DNA of 64,000 nt from Phoronis australis (lineage: Eukaryota > Phoronida > Phoronidae), in the NCBI GenBank assembly GCA_002633005.1, contig NMRA01000056.1, positions 71,165 through 135,164 of the forward strand, in the 5' to 3' direction. The notes below the pieces were generated by a model, which had not been told where the DNA came from, made no database searches, and saw nothing but the letters and a program-made list of their open reading frames with translations. Positions 1 to 10,695 of this stretch are shown here, piece after piece. Made by a program: the position numbers and the translations under genes. Position 1 is the first letter of the stretch. Every line of letters begins with the position of its first letter.

Positions 1-514
1 TGAGGCATAATTCACTGAAAAGCTTCTGGGTGTATGTAGCTCCTATAGGAGCATCAATGTCCCTGGACTCCCTCCAGGGGCCAGTTGAGACTGTGGCACT
101 GTCTGTGTTGACACCAGTGAAATGACACAACATGTCACGTGGTTTACCAGCATCCTCTGCACCCGGCCGTCAACAGGAGACGACATATTCTTGTTCAGCA
201 TCCTGTTTGGTTGATAGGTGCACCTGATTTTCCCTGGACCTTAACTACAACAGCCTCAATGGTAGACGCAACACATGTAAGTTCAGGTTTTCCTGGATAA
301 AATCCAAGAAGTAATCAGGTGATAACAATTTCTGCACAAAACTCGAAAGGCATGTACATAATACTCCTGCAAACATGTAAAGAGGAGCATTGCCAACACT
401 GTACACGATGTATTAATCCTCTGCATTACCTCATTAACAAAATAACGCACCTATTTAAAAAAAAAAAACAAAATAAAAATGTCCTCATTAACAGATTACG
501 GTTCGTTGACCTAC
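1..514 (-). other. Intron 1 side of the Ldh_2-family gene
   Basis: This stretch lies downstream (minus strand) of the donor site GGTAGGT at 514-508, so it should be the beginning of intron 1. No further Ldh_2 exon is visible in it. On the minus strand a short open stretch (about 304-205, then 155-3 in another frame) looks faintly protein-like, but I recognise no family; it may be a decayed repeat. An A-rich run lies near 455-475. Confidence 0.5.
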
Positions 515-755
515 CGAGCCTGTTTACACCATGGCTGAAATGACCCCTGTAATCAGCAGCAATCAAGGTGTCAGCCAAAGTTTCAGCATGTTCTATCTTA
601 ATGTCGGTACTTAACATGCAGCGAATTGTGAATTCTCTGATATCCTCTCTTTTCACGACAATGCCTTCGCTGCTTGTCGAGTACAACTTGGAAAATTGAG
701 CAAAGTGTCGAAGTTGGCATCGCAGCTTCGACACTTGTTTTGCTACACCGGCCAT
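515..755 (-). CDS. Ldh_2-family malate/L-lactate dehydrogenase-like protein, first coding exon (partial gene)
   Basis: The exon encodes about 80 residues from the ATG at 755. The context, A at -3 and G at +4, is strong. Residues 1-30 are rich in Arg, Lys, Ser and Gln without acids and end in a YSTSS stretch, which looks like a mitochondrial import peptide. Residues from about 31 carry the start of the Ldh_2 fold: a helix beginning KREDIREF, an EHAETLADTLIAADYRGH segment and the SHGVNRL motif that is near-invariant in this family. A splice donor, G|GTAGGT, follows directly at 514; in-frame sequence past it degenerates into low-complexity residues. The family is NAD(P)-dependent 2-hydroxyacid oxidoreductases, distinct from classical Rossmann LDH/MDH. 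The catalytic His and cofactor-binding parts would lie in exons beyond the left edge. The mitochondrial location is inferred from the presequence only. Confidence 0.85.
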
Positions 756-767
756 TTTAGAACTGTC

Positions 768-784
768 AGCGCCATCTGGTGCAA
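768..784 (-). promoter_or_regulatory. CTCF-like site next to the Ldh_2 start codon
   Basis: Read on the minus strand this is TGCACCAGATGGCGCTG, close to the animal CTCF core (CCASYAGRKGGCR). It lies 13 bp upstream of the Ldh_2 start codon, so probably in its 5' UTR or core promoter. Motif match by eye; binding is not shown. Confidence 0.4.
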
Positions 785-1524
785 GGTCACACTTTAGGTG
801 CCCAGTGAACTTGAAGTCCGTGCCCTCAGTGTGGCCCGCGGTTGGGAAACCTTAGGAGGGGGGGAGGGGAGTGAAAAAAAATGAAAAATTGACTGACCCT
901 GAACAGAACCCGGCACTAGTCACTAAGTTGTCTCATCAGTCTGTCGGCCAATCGGGCCCTTATTAATTGACGCCGAGTGAAATATAGGTACACATTCTAT
1001 CGGAATGGGTATAGATGGAGCTCTTTTTTGTCCAAGACGGTTGAGTGCCGCACGCGTGTTTGTACCCGGATGACTGGGGCCTCATTCTGCAGCATCTGAT
1101 GGCAGCCTTCTTGGGGCGCAAGATTGTTTGTGAAAAATTCTGCCCTCTCCGTCGGGAGTCGCCGCGGCTTTTTGCCGGAGGATGCGTAGTCTACCAAGAA
1201 TTTTGGGTCGCCCCGGCCCCCGTCCGTTGCCGAGAATAGCTGTTACTGGCCCCCAGTAGCACTCAGACTCAGTGAACAGCTTCGGCATGCGGCCTGCCGT
1301 GTGCCAGTGGCGACGGGACGGACCTAGGATATAAGGGCCGGAGGGCAACATTTAGTGTCCCGGGCAGCCACGCATAGATGCGCGCACCCAGCCTAAAATG
1401 TAGGGGGGCTCGAATTACTGAGAATGTGAAGGAGATTCGCTAAAAAACAAACGAAGAACTACGAAAAAAAAAACGGAACACGGTTGCGCCGGCGGGGTGG
1501 CCCTCACATGCACACGCACGCGCA
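785..1524. other. Upstream region of Ldh_2, GC-richer patch, no recognised gene
   Basis: Contains a G-run near 858-869 and a clearly GC- and CpG-richer patch at about 1000-1360. Both strands have short open frames there but neither resembles a known protein. An ATATAAGG box sits at 1329-1336 on the plus strand. The patch could be a promoter or 5' exon of a plus-strand transcript, or an old insertion. A 23-bp stretch near 1382-1404 recurs around 28548. Confidence 0.3.
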
Positions 1525-1685
1525 AACTGAGATTGCACACATCATTAAATCTTGTTTTAGCCACACAGTCATTACTGGGGTTACTTAAGAGAATAAGCTC
1601 AATGTTTCCTCACGCTCTTACTGCTTTATTTATTTTTTGCAGCCAGAGCCAATTCATGGGGGAGGGGGCTCCACGCCGATCCATG
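1525..1685 (+). mobile_element. Fragment of the GC-tract element family also seen at 24.7 kb
   Basis: About 150 bp match, in opposite orientation, the sequence at 24710-24870. Shared landmarks are a GCACACAT...TTAAATCTT segment, an ACNGGGGTTTA-like segment, CACGCTCTTACTG followed by a T-rich run, TTTTTTGC(A/G)GCCA and a G-run. The two copies are perhaps 75-80% alike by eye, so this is an old interspersed repeat. Confidence 0.6.
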
Positions 1686-4310
1686 TCGCCTTGGAGTGCA
1701 GTAAAAAAGTCAAATGACTACAAATCTTACGGGCTCTACGGTGCCAGTGTCGGAAAGTAAAGAATGTCCACCGTTGTAAAACGGCTGACTGAATAGAGTA
1801 TCCAGGTAATTCACTGAATGACGAGCTCGTATGCTAGCATTCAAATACCGTCATGGAGTATGTTGTACAGGGGGGACATTGTCAATTACCACACAAGGTT
1901 GACCAAAATGGGTACGTAAACTATTAAAACAAGAGGCGTGCCCGCATGAAACGAGGGCTTATGCCTTGCACTGAAAAAATCCACACAACTTTGTCTTCGT
2001 ATTAAAAAAAAAACTTACGGCATTATTTGTATGTCGGTCAAATGGTTTTAAAAGCTCTGATTCAGTGTTAGTGCTGTGACGCTGCAAGTGAATGTGAAAT
2101 CCTTTTCACACAAATGCCTTTCCATAGAGTTGTTTGCAGTGGTGGTGGCAGGGGGCCAAGGAGACCCAGGCCCTCTCTAGTAAGGCCATTTGGGGGGAGG
2201 TGTGCAAACGCGCTTTTTGGTGGCATCGAAACATTTTTGAGGGGCTCCATGTAGCGCTTTCAGTTGCGCCAAAAATCAGTTCCTGCAAATAGGAAAACAA
2301 GACAGCCGTATGATTCAGTTTTTAAGGGAACAGAGCGCATTATTCCTGCACTCGGCTCCCCAGCTTTTGGATGCCATACCGCCACTGTTTATTTGTTCGT
2401 TTGTGAGACGTTCCAAACTAAACGTTTCACAAAGGTGCTTCCAACATTTTGTTTAAAGATGGCTTGAATGTTTTGAAAGAAGTGCCGTTTCTTGAAATGT
2501 TAAAACAGTGAATGAAAATGTAGTTAATGATAATGATAACTTTTTGACTAACGTGGATATTTTTCGGTCACGAGATTGGGCAAAGTGGACATTCTAATGT
2601 TCCAAACGCTGGATGCCAGTGTGTTGCGATTGTTTTTGAGTGTGATTGCAGCGATCAGATTTTTAAATTCAAATAAATGCTATTTGAGGCCAACAATGGC
2701 CAAGAAAAAAGTGTATTGCACACTCGGTACTCGTGCGTAGAAGTTCCAAATGCCGGCTATTACAAGAAAAATTTTGCAACATGCTTTACAAAGAAGATTT
2801 GCATTTGGAAACCTATTGAAATAATCCAGGAAGTGCGCTTCAGCTTGACACTTATGAAAGGATACTCAACCCTGTTTTGATGATTTCAACCTGCTAATGC
2901 ATTATTTATGTCAATACCCCCCATCTCACAAATTGGATGTTATGGTCCTTTGTGGTTGGTCTTTTCCCACACGTGCCGTGTAATTCGCTAGAAGCGTAAG
3001 TCACGCTTGCTCGTGTAGCAGACTTCAAGGAGTTTTCAAATTTTCCTCTAAACTTTTGAAGGTTGCAAAGGACCATACACAGGATCATTTTGATCCAGAC
3101 AACTGGATGGGAAAGTCGTTTTGGTATCTGTTCATAGGCCAAAACCGGGTTTGGTATCCTTCTAAAGTTATTAGCGTATCTGTGTCGTTTGAAATGAATC
3201 AAGGATACCTCCAAAGTCAGATTGTCATTTCCTTGCTTAACTTGTATTTTGAAAAAGCTCTTCATTAATTGACACTGTTCAAACATTGAAGCGTGTTCAT
3301 TAATTATTGATGTGTACTGATGTTGCATATATACATGTAGGCCTATCGATAAATAAACAACATTGTACTTATTGGTGCACAATTAACGTTACTTATTGCT
3401 ATGAACATTTGGTTGGTATAACAGAGGCCCTAGTGAACTGTTGTGCCGGGGGCCCACGCGCCAGAATCATCTGAATAGGTTCGAATGCATATTTCGATCG
3501 CTGTTTCGAGCTCTTTTTCAATGTCCGAGTTTATTTCCACGAAATTGCTGGAAAATACAGCATCTCTACGCAATTCAGCCCGACTAGACTAGGGTGATAA
3601 TGAGCGTAGGCAGCGGAACATGTTGATTTTTCACATTCAGCACGCGATAGGAAGTCGTTCAGAATTGGCATTTAGGACCATTGGAATTTTACGACTGAGT
3701 ATCGAAACTGATCGAGGATGACTGTTGATCTTCGAAATCTGTAATGGGAACCGACGGCAAGCTTCTAAGTTGACCGTCGTTGCCAAATATCCCGCTTTTA
3801 GAAGGTTATAATCCTGCGTCGCGGGACACTATCAAAATATCCCGCATTTTGACACACAGCGAAACTAACTTATTGTCATCTATTATATTTGATTTTCCGC
3901 GCGATGTGGCTTTATTTTCCCATTCGACTAGGTAATAAAAACGCTGTCTATTAGTTTTCATTGGGTGTTGAGACACCCGTATTTTTACGTTCGTTGACAG
4001 AAGTGGAACTCACTGTTAGAGTGTCCTCGGGTGTTGTGGCGGACATTTCACACATATGTTTTGGCATAGACCCAAAATTCCCTCTTTGTATCTGGATGTC
4101 CCGCTTTTTCAATCCAGGTGTCCCGCCTTTCTCATTCTCGAATGTTTGCAACTATGCGTTAACGGAGAAGTTGACTCGACTAACAAGAATTTTGCAGGGT
4201 TTAAACCCATTTCTAAAAGAAGTTGTGGGAAGAGAACGCTTAACACTTTTCAAGCACAGGTGGTGCTACTCTGCGAAATGCACAGCGTATACCTGGACTT
4301 GACTAAAAAA
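1686..4310. other. No recognised gene; diverged repeats
   Basis: No exon could be recognised. Two segments near 2765-2875 and 3120-3225 seem to be diverged copies of one unit in the same orientation, both moderately open. The longest open frame here, on the minus strand at about 3382-2906, has no recognisable domain. Repeated phrases containing TCCCGC at 3789, 3843, 4097 and 4121 suggest an old MITE. Confidence 0.35.
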
Positions 4311-4620
4311 TCACGCACACGATCAAAAATCATGGTGCACGAACCACAACAATCATACTTGCGATCACAAAATCGTACACACGAGCATCGAATCACACGC
4401 ACGAACACTTTTATCGTTTGGCGTGGTTCGTGCGTATGATTCGGATGCTCATAGGTATGATCTGTGTTCGTCTGTGTGATTTTTTTTTGGTTCGTACGCA
4501 TCATTTTTTTCGTACGCGTCATTTTTAGGTTTGTATGCACGATTCATAGGTTCGTATTCATAATTCATAGGTTCGTAGGTTGTTCGTGCGTTAGATGAGA
4601 TGCCCGTGCGTATGATTCTA
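4311..4620. repeat. Degenerate palindromic minisatellite (about 18-bp unit)
   Basis: Diverged units of the type GGTTCGTRCGTATGATTC are repeated across the block. Roughly 4311-4415 carries the reverse-complement form (GCACGAACCACA..., AATCATAC) and 4425-4620 the forward form, so the array is inverted about a centre near 4415-4425. Units near a multiple of three keep frames open, which explains repetitive Tyr/Glu/Pro/Asn reading frames on the minus strand; these are not a gene. Confidence 0.75.
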
Positions 4621-5672
4621 CATGGATTTTTATTCGCCAAGCTTTGTCTCGAGGAACAACGATCTCTCACTTTTTTACAAGGCCAAAAACAACTTCTCAT
4701 ATGAGTAAAAAGTAGATAAAGACACTTTGTAGCGGGAAGTGATCCAAAACAGAGTTTGTTTTCCTTCACGTGGACGGAACTTGAGTTTATTACCACATTA
4801 AAACAAAAAAATAAAACTGCGAAGGCAAACATCAGTCGCTTCGTTGTACCAGCTGTAAACTAACCCCTAAGTGCCTCTTATGCTTAAGTTTGTTGTATAT
4901 GACGTCAATATTTTGTAATCACAGAGTTACTTCCAGTTGACTGATTTATGCCATCGATTTTACGAAAGGCATAATACCCATCAAAACAAACGGATTCCCG
5001 AGTTTTCAAAAACTCCACCGTGCTAATATTTGTTACCGTCTTTTGACAGTTTTCAGTTATATTTCCTCCTCTGTTATTTCATTCAAGGTATGTTTACCCG
5101 GCAAGTCCCGTGTCGATAATAGTTTATTCAGTTAGACCACAACATTTGCTGCTGACTCCGTGGGGTCTTGGCTTAATTGAACAAACGACGCATTATTCGA
5201 GCTACTAATGTTTTGTATATGTATACCTAGTAACTGACATGTACAAGAAATGGCACTGAAATGAGAGGTGTACACAACAATTTCGATGACTTTAAGATGG
5301 ACATGTATGGATTCACTGGCAGATGACACTCTTCAAATAGGGCGTGTGACATCCAGACGTAGCAGACTTCACCCCAGGCCTTGCGAGCGTTTAGGTCGCT
5401 GGTTTCACGCGGTGTTTTCTTTTAAAAACTGCGTTCAGAAATATTCAAGAGAATGGGTAAGTGAAATGTAGGTTTGAAACATACAAGGTGTTATAACCCC
5501 ACTTTTTGTCAAAAAATGAACTTTCAATTTAGACGATTTATCAAATAAAAATGGCCTCAACGTGTCCCTTATTCACCTTAGAAGTAGTTTTGGGGCCTGG
5601 AGAGGACTGGTAGTTTCTTATAATTGCTTGGAACCAGGCTCAATAAGTTCAGGGAATGGCCTGCCTCCCTTT
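4621..5672. other. No recognised gene
   Basis: AT-rich sequence with only short open frames. A CpG-richer stretch at about 5330-5420 has no recognisable product. I see nothing else specific. Confidence 0.4.
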
Positions 5673-5796
5673 CAGTAACGCTAGGACCTCGCTAAAAAGC
5701 AAGGCTTTGCAAGATTACGTGAGATATTGCCGTGCATTGAGAGCACGTGACTTTAACTAGGTTTTAGCTAGATCCTAGCGTAGGTCCTAGCGTCTA
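5673..5796 (+). mobile_element. MITE family A, copy 1
   Basis: Begins CAGTAACGCTAGGACCTCGC and ends TAGCGTAGGTCCTAGCGTCT; the ends are inverted repeats built on ACGCTAGGACCTACGCTA. The middle (AAGCAAG, GAGATTACGTGAGATATTGCC, CACGTGACTTT) is shared with the copies at 16457 and 19602. A flanking CTGCCTCCC stretch upstream is also shared with the 16.4-kb copy. Confidence 0.8.
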
Positions 5797-7178
5797 TAAT
5801 GAACGCACGCGTGGTCTAGCCATTTTATTAAACTTGATCCCCAGGTGTTGTAAAAACGAGCTACCTGTTCTTTCCGAACACATAAGATACTTCTGCAAGG
5901 AAAAAATTCAGGCCAGCTTTATTTCGGTACTTGGTTTCAATCAAAAGTTGATATTTTTGACAGAAAACGGGTTCGTAAATGTCAAAAGTGGATTCCAAAC
6001 ACCACTGTAAGGCCGGTTGGATACAGATGAAACTGTAGAATACCTGTTACGATTCATGCATCTGTCCCCAACACCTTATATGGGGTTGTGTTTAAATGTT
6101 TCAGTAAATTGCAAATGGTACCATTGAAAGCTGGAATAATTTAAAAACAACACCAGCTTTTCTGAAATTTCATCTCAAATAAGAGCATCATACGACTCTT
6201 GGTCGTGTTATCAACACCATTGTTTTACTATGAACGGTGCATTTCCAAAACGTCTTTGATATCCTGATATTCAACCATTGTCGGAGTCCATTTCTTCTTG
6301 CATGTTCCAGTGGAACGAGTCGTGGAGTCTAAAAAACGGTAGCATGCATGTCAACCTACAAGGGAATTACGCATTTACTACGTATTTTTGACATTTCTGT
6401 AGTGGTAGTTGTAGCGCCAAAATGCAATGTATTTACTAAGCATTTTTGCCGATGGTCATAATGAAATTTTTAAACCTTTGCTTTGACTTTTACTGACAAT
6501 CTCTTTTGTCGAAATAATCTCATATCACGAGCCTTGCTCTACAGGCCCAAAGGAGTTACCAAGGAGTATAACAACACCCACAGTTACTAATAGGCATGCA
6601 ATGCATTTTGACCATATTTTGACTCGTTTTCGTCAGTACCATGGTTTGCTGTGTATTTTTTTTACAAAAAATGCTATGGTTAGAACAAAAATGACGCCTG
6701 TGATTCTTTTTGTAAAAGGTCTTGCGTCCGGTGTTAGCTAAGACAGTAATTATAATTTTAATTTTAATTTTAATTCGCATACATTTCATTGACGTGGCTT
6801 ATGAAGGTAGGCGTTACATGAAAAATTATCAACCGAACGTCAGTTGTAACGTTCGCCGTGCGCAACTGTACCGTATCTATGGTCGTTTCAGTTACAGTAT
6901 GACCGAGCGGGCGAACTTTGATAAAACGGACTCCAGATTTGAAATTGAAAAATTATCATGGTTTCGTGTGTACCTACACGATGACATTTCTGTCAGAGGA
7001 AAGTCTCAACAGCTTCTGTTTAAAACTGCAAACCGTGATGTTCACAAACGTAACTGCTCTTCTAAAGCAAAGATATCGCCATCTTACTAGGCATTGTGCA
7101 GTACAATAAAATCCGGGAAGTACTCGACTATATTTTTAACTTGGGTTGAACCTGGAAATTTTGGGTAATATTCAATTG
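5797..7178. other. No firmly recognised gene
   Basis: Holds a short (TTTTAA)n run at about 6753-6775. A 90-codon frame ending at 7090 (+) is open and lacks repeats, but the extended version only begins at a TTG and neither splice sites nor a family are evident. It remains an unsupported open frame. Confidence 0.35.
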
Positions 7179-7258
7179 CAGGGGTCTCACAATTTGAGAA
7201 CCAGTTTTCTCCACTGGATAACGGGCATCAAATTGGTTCTCAAAATCCTGGACCCCTG
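7179..7258. repeat. 80-bp hairpin repeat, copy 1 (hAT-like termini)
   Basis: Ends CAGGGGTC / GACCCCTG and contains inverted arms ATTTGAGAACCAGTTTT and AAATTGGTTCTCAAAAT around a roughly 20-nt loop. Further copies lie at 42766-42835 and 49009-49088. CAGGGG termini are typical of hAT-type nonautonomous elements. No clear 8-bp target duplication could be seen. Confidence 0.8.
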
Positions 7259-8649
7259 GACTTGGAAAAATGACAATTGCCAGAATTAGGATACCCACAT
7301 ATTTATAAAGTGTACTAGAAAAAAGAAAACCTGTTTATAGTCACTTTTTTGTTTCTGTTCTGGAAAGCCCATCCTTTTAGGGGTTAATTCCATAAACGAA
7401 TAAAACTTCTTGGACAGACCAATTTTGAACTCACTGAGCTGAAACAGCTAGTAGAAGGAGAGATACCGTGTTGTCAACAACTGTCAATCTTTCACTCAGA
7501 ACAGATTCGAAAATCAAGCAAATGCCGTTCGGAGCTTTCACACGCAACGCAGAACTTAAAATGTTCAGCCAACCCAGCAGCCGCCAATTTTCACGAAATT
7601 GGAAATTCAACTGTGGCTCCTCAAAAAAACTACTGAGTGCCACCCTAATCTAGGAAGATCTTGGGTATACTCGCTAAAGGGGGCACAGAACAGTTCTCGC
7701 TGGGATTTGCCTATCAGAACACACGTCAATGGACTCGTCACCCTTATTTCACTCTGTCGAAAACTGTATGCAAAGAATGAAAAGTTTTGTGTCATTTCAC
7801 ATCAAAATCCCTACAAATGAGCACAGAAACTTTATTCTCTATTCTATTTTTGACCCTTTCACTCCTACTGAAAAGCAAGGTAGGCAAAAAAGGGGCAAAA
7901 AACACAAAATCGTCACTTTTCATCCCAAAACCACCTCTTCCCTGCCGATGCACGACTCTAAGCCAACATTAGATTCTGAAACCAAATTTCCTACCGAATC
8001 CAAAAATGTGTCCCAAAAGTAATGTCAACGAACTACTTTTTAGAATTCTGGCTTGTTTGAAGGCTATCTGTTGCAGCCGATTCCTCAGTCGCTGAATTGC
8101 AATGGACAAATGCTACAGGGGTTCGCCATATTGAAGAAGAGTGCAGCAACATCCGAGCAAGTGGTCTCATTCTCAATATGCTCACAAATACAAACAAACC
8201 ACATTCATTGAGCCTGTATGCAGCATCTACCTTAAACCTGCCCCCAACCTGGTGTATCCTAGATTTTAGCATGGGAGTGCAAATAGGCCGCTTACGCAGC
8301 CTTACTCTTCAGTGCCACATAAACACTTGAATTTCTCTTGCGTGATTTTCGTGGTCTCGTGTGTTATTGCTTCTTTTTGGCGAGATTTGTGTGTCTGACG
8401 ATTGCATCTCATGCGATAAAAGCGAGATTAAAGAGGCTTGGAACGCGATAAGAAGACTAAATTGAAATATTGAAAATAGTCCTCTCCTATTTAAACAGAA
8501 TTCAACCTAATCACCATGTATTTTTAGGATTTGTTCGCAAAGATTTTTAATTTCTGTTGATATCAAAGCATTTAGTAAGTACGTTTATATTCAAATTTCC
8601 AAAAAACGATTTGTCAACTGCTCGCCACTTCGTCGATTTTTCTCCCTCA
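7259..8649. other. No recognised gene
   Basis: Only unremarkable open frames, many overlapping on both strands, with no motif I recognise. The stretch 8040-8330 has somewhat higher GC and long open frames on both strands but no identifiable exon. Confidence 0.35.
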
Positions 8650-8995
8650 AGGCAAAGCACGCCTCCTTATTTGGTATGGCAAGACATATACGTAGCACAT
8701 TTCCCTTAATATGGAAATGTGACCGTTGACCTTAAGCGACTTCAAGCAACTGATTGTGAGCGCACGCGCGCATTTATAAGTGGGAAATTAGAAACTCTGT
8801 GGTTTTTCTCCTTCGCGCGTACTACAAAAATTCGTGAATTTTATGACTTTTTTTCTGTAAAATTCCTCACACGGGGAAAGAGAATTATTCTGTATAAGAC
8901 GTTCCAAGATGGTACTTTCGCCAGGAATTGTTTAAAACATATTTTGACGAATTTTCCCGTTCCATGCCTCTTTAAGGAAGACCACGGAAAATAAG
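8650..8995 (+). repeat. Interspersed repeat D, copy 1
   Basis: Matches 18215-18610 in the same orientation over several blocks: GGTATGGCAAGACATA, ATGTGACC(G/T)TTGACC, GCGACTTCAA, CGTGAATTTT(A/G)TGA, TTCTG(T)AAAATTCC and a GTTCCA(T/C)(G/A)C block. Divergence is substantial with indels, so this is an old transposon without visible coding capacity. Confidence 0.65.
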
Positions 8996-9430
8996 TAGAG
9001 CGAAAATCGAGTGTTACACGAATAATCTCTACCGACGGAACCTTAGTTGTGTACACACAGCATGTAAAATATCCGCCCCCGAAGTGATTGACGGACAATG
9101 CAACTTAGAACTGTGAAATATAACTCACTGTTTCTGTTCAAGTGAATATTCGCACCGTACGTGCCTCGCAAGTGACTTGCGTTCACGGAACGCAGCCTAG
9201 CTTTTGTACACTTCGAGGCGTATATCAGAAGTTCAATTAAATTGACATGTTTCAAAACAACGATTTTGTAAACGCATGTCGAGGAATATGAAGATGAATA
9301 TAAATACAGTTATCTCAGTATCCTCAAAATTGTTAATTTACACTTCTGGGGGTTAAAATTCTGGAATGGCAGCAACCAAGTTTATCTCTCGATCAGTATA
9401 AAACACTTTTGTGGTCATAATGGAAACGTT
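8996..9430. other. Region upstream of the ankyrin gene
   Basis: Probably intron or promoter sequence of the ankyrin gene. No upstream exon could be recognised. A CpG-containing patch lies at about 9140-9200. Confidence 0.35.
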
Positions 9431-9450
9431 TGTTTGCATGTTTTTTACAG
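9431..9450 (+). other. Predicted splice acceptor of the ankyrin exon
   Basis: TGTTTGCATGTTTTTTACAG, with a T-rich tract and AG at 9449-9450, precedes the long open frame. The exon would then begin GTGCACATC... at 9451, so the gene probably has at least one upstream, perhaps non-coding, exon. Confidence 0.6.
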
Positions 9451-9468
9451 GTGCACATCACGTCACCA

Positions 9469-10695
9469 ATGTTTGATATGGTAGTCAGCCGCCATTTGGA
9501 AACAATGGAAACGCGCTTTTATTCTGCCATAAGAGAATGTCGGTTCCGACATTTTTGCGTTTTTCTAGAACTTGGAGTGGACGTGAATAGCCGAGACCGG
9601 GAAGGTACTACACCGCTCATAATGGCAGCACGCGTGGCAAACGAACGGCAAGCTGTAAACATGGCACGGTGCCTCCTACGTCATGGCGCGTGCGTCTCCA
9701 GTAGTGACTCAAGTGGGCAGACAGTGCTGCACCATGCGGCAAGGGAGCAAAAGGAACAGTTACTCGGTCTTTTGTTGGAGTTTGTGCGACCACAGGATGT
9801 ATTAGTGGCCGACAACAATGGCGACACGACTCTTCACATTGCTGCATCCGTGGGTAATGTAATGGCGGCAAAGATGTTAGTCCAGTTGACTTCATTGACA
9901 AGACTTGTAATCGATAGAAAAAACAGGAACGGTTTGACTCCATTAATGTCCGCCTGTCAGCGCGGACATATTACTGTCGCCCGAGTTTTTGTTTCTATGG
10001 GCAGGGCTTCACCGACCATGCGCGATTCTCTGTCTTTAAGGAATGCCCGTGATTGGCTAGAAACCGTATTGTTTGTTCCCGATCACTTGGAACCTTTTAA
10101 GTGCAGGCAAGAGGATTTGCATTTAATAACGCCAAAGCCACTCGAGTATATTCAACCCATTGAACTGCGAGAATTTTCGATAAATAAACCTACATTCAAC
10201 GTGAATAAGGTTGACTCGTTGGTTCATAGACGACTGCAGGCAAAATCGGCGCGAAGTTTCTTAATAAAGTCACCGAGAGCGCCTCTCGGTAAGCAGTCGC
10301 CGAGTAATAATTCCAGACAGTCGTGTAAAATGGACGGTGGGTCTACCTATAGGCAACTTCTGCCGGAACTTTTTAACATATACACCGATCAGCAAGGGTC
10401 TTATCGTGCTCCTGCGGATCCCTCTGAGTCTGAACAGAATACATCAAAAGTGGACACAGAGCGCAACGATGAAAGTCCGAGAGGCAGTAAATCCGAGAAC
10501 CTGTTCAAGGGAGCGGAAAGAGCCATAGAACTATCGTTACACATTCGAAAGTCGTTGAGAGGGGAAGACGGAGGTAAGCTAAAGCGAAGGTCGACGGATG
10601 ACAAACTTGGGAAACATTTAAATAAACTCACGGCCTTTAGTGTGTTCGCAGGACGAAAGAAAAGCATTGGAATTGACGGTAGCAGTAAAACGTGA
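9469..10695 (+). CDS. Ankyrin-repeat domain protein, ~408 aa, basic Ser-rich C-terminal tail
   Basis: One uninterrupted frame runs from an ATG at 9469 to TGA at 10693-10695. The frame is also open upstream to the acceptor at 9450. ATGs at 9478 (G at -3, G at +4) and 9505 (A at -3, G at +4) have better contexts, so the true start is uncertain by up to 12 residues. Counting from 9469, ankyrin units are seen at about 17-46 (degenerate), 47-83 (TTPLIMAA), 84-118 (QTVLHHAA), 119-155 (DTTLHIAA) and 156-195 (LTPLMSACQRGH), the last followed by an RNARDW helix. The remaining ~210 residues look disordered: basic, Ser/Pro-rich, with a GSTYRQLLPELFNIY patch and a Lys-rich end. There is no signal peptide or membrane segment. 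Ankyrin domains bind proteins, so an intracellular adaptor role is likely. The layout recalls the ANKRD34/ANKRD63 type, but I cannot assign an orthologue. Confidence 0.88.
   Translation: MFDMVVSRHLETMETRFYSAIRECRFRHFCVFLELGVDVNSRDREGTTPLIMAARVANERQAVNMARCLLRHGACVSSSDSSGQTVLHHAAREQKEQLLGLLLEFVRPQDVLVADNNGDTTLHIAASVGNVMAAKMLVQLTSLTRLVIDRKNRNGLTPLMSACQRGHITVARVFVSMGRASPTMRDSLSLRNARDWLETVLFVPDHLEPFKCRQEDLHLITPKPLEYIQPIELREFSINKPTFNVNKVDSLVHRRLQAKSARSFLIKSPRAPLGKQSPSNNSRQSCKMDGGSTYRQLLPELFNIYTDQQGSYRAPADPSESEQNTSKVDTERNDESPRGSKSENLFKGAERAIELSLHIRKSLRGEDGGKLKRRSTDDKLGKHLNKLTAFSVFAGRKKSIGIDGSSKT

Noticed and set aside
2906-3382. 158-codon open frame on the minus strand
   Set aside because: No domain, no splice sites, and the plus strand of the same region seems to be an old tandem repeat.
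4250-4832. Tyr/Glu/Pro/Asn-repeat reading frames on the minus strand
   Set aside because: The repeat is the degenerate 18-bp minisatellite kept open because the unit length is a multiple of three.
6722-7090. Plus-strand frame with an apparent hydrophobic N-terminal anchor
   Set aside because: It opens at TTG, and the hydrophobic part is the translation of the TTTTAA repeat; the rest has no recognisable domain.
9430-9468. Upstream extension of the ankyrin frame starting with a TTG
   Set aside because: TTG is not a normal animal start and the segment to 9450 reads as a pyrimidine tract plus AG acceptor, so it is intron rather than protein.
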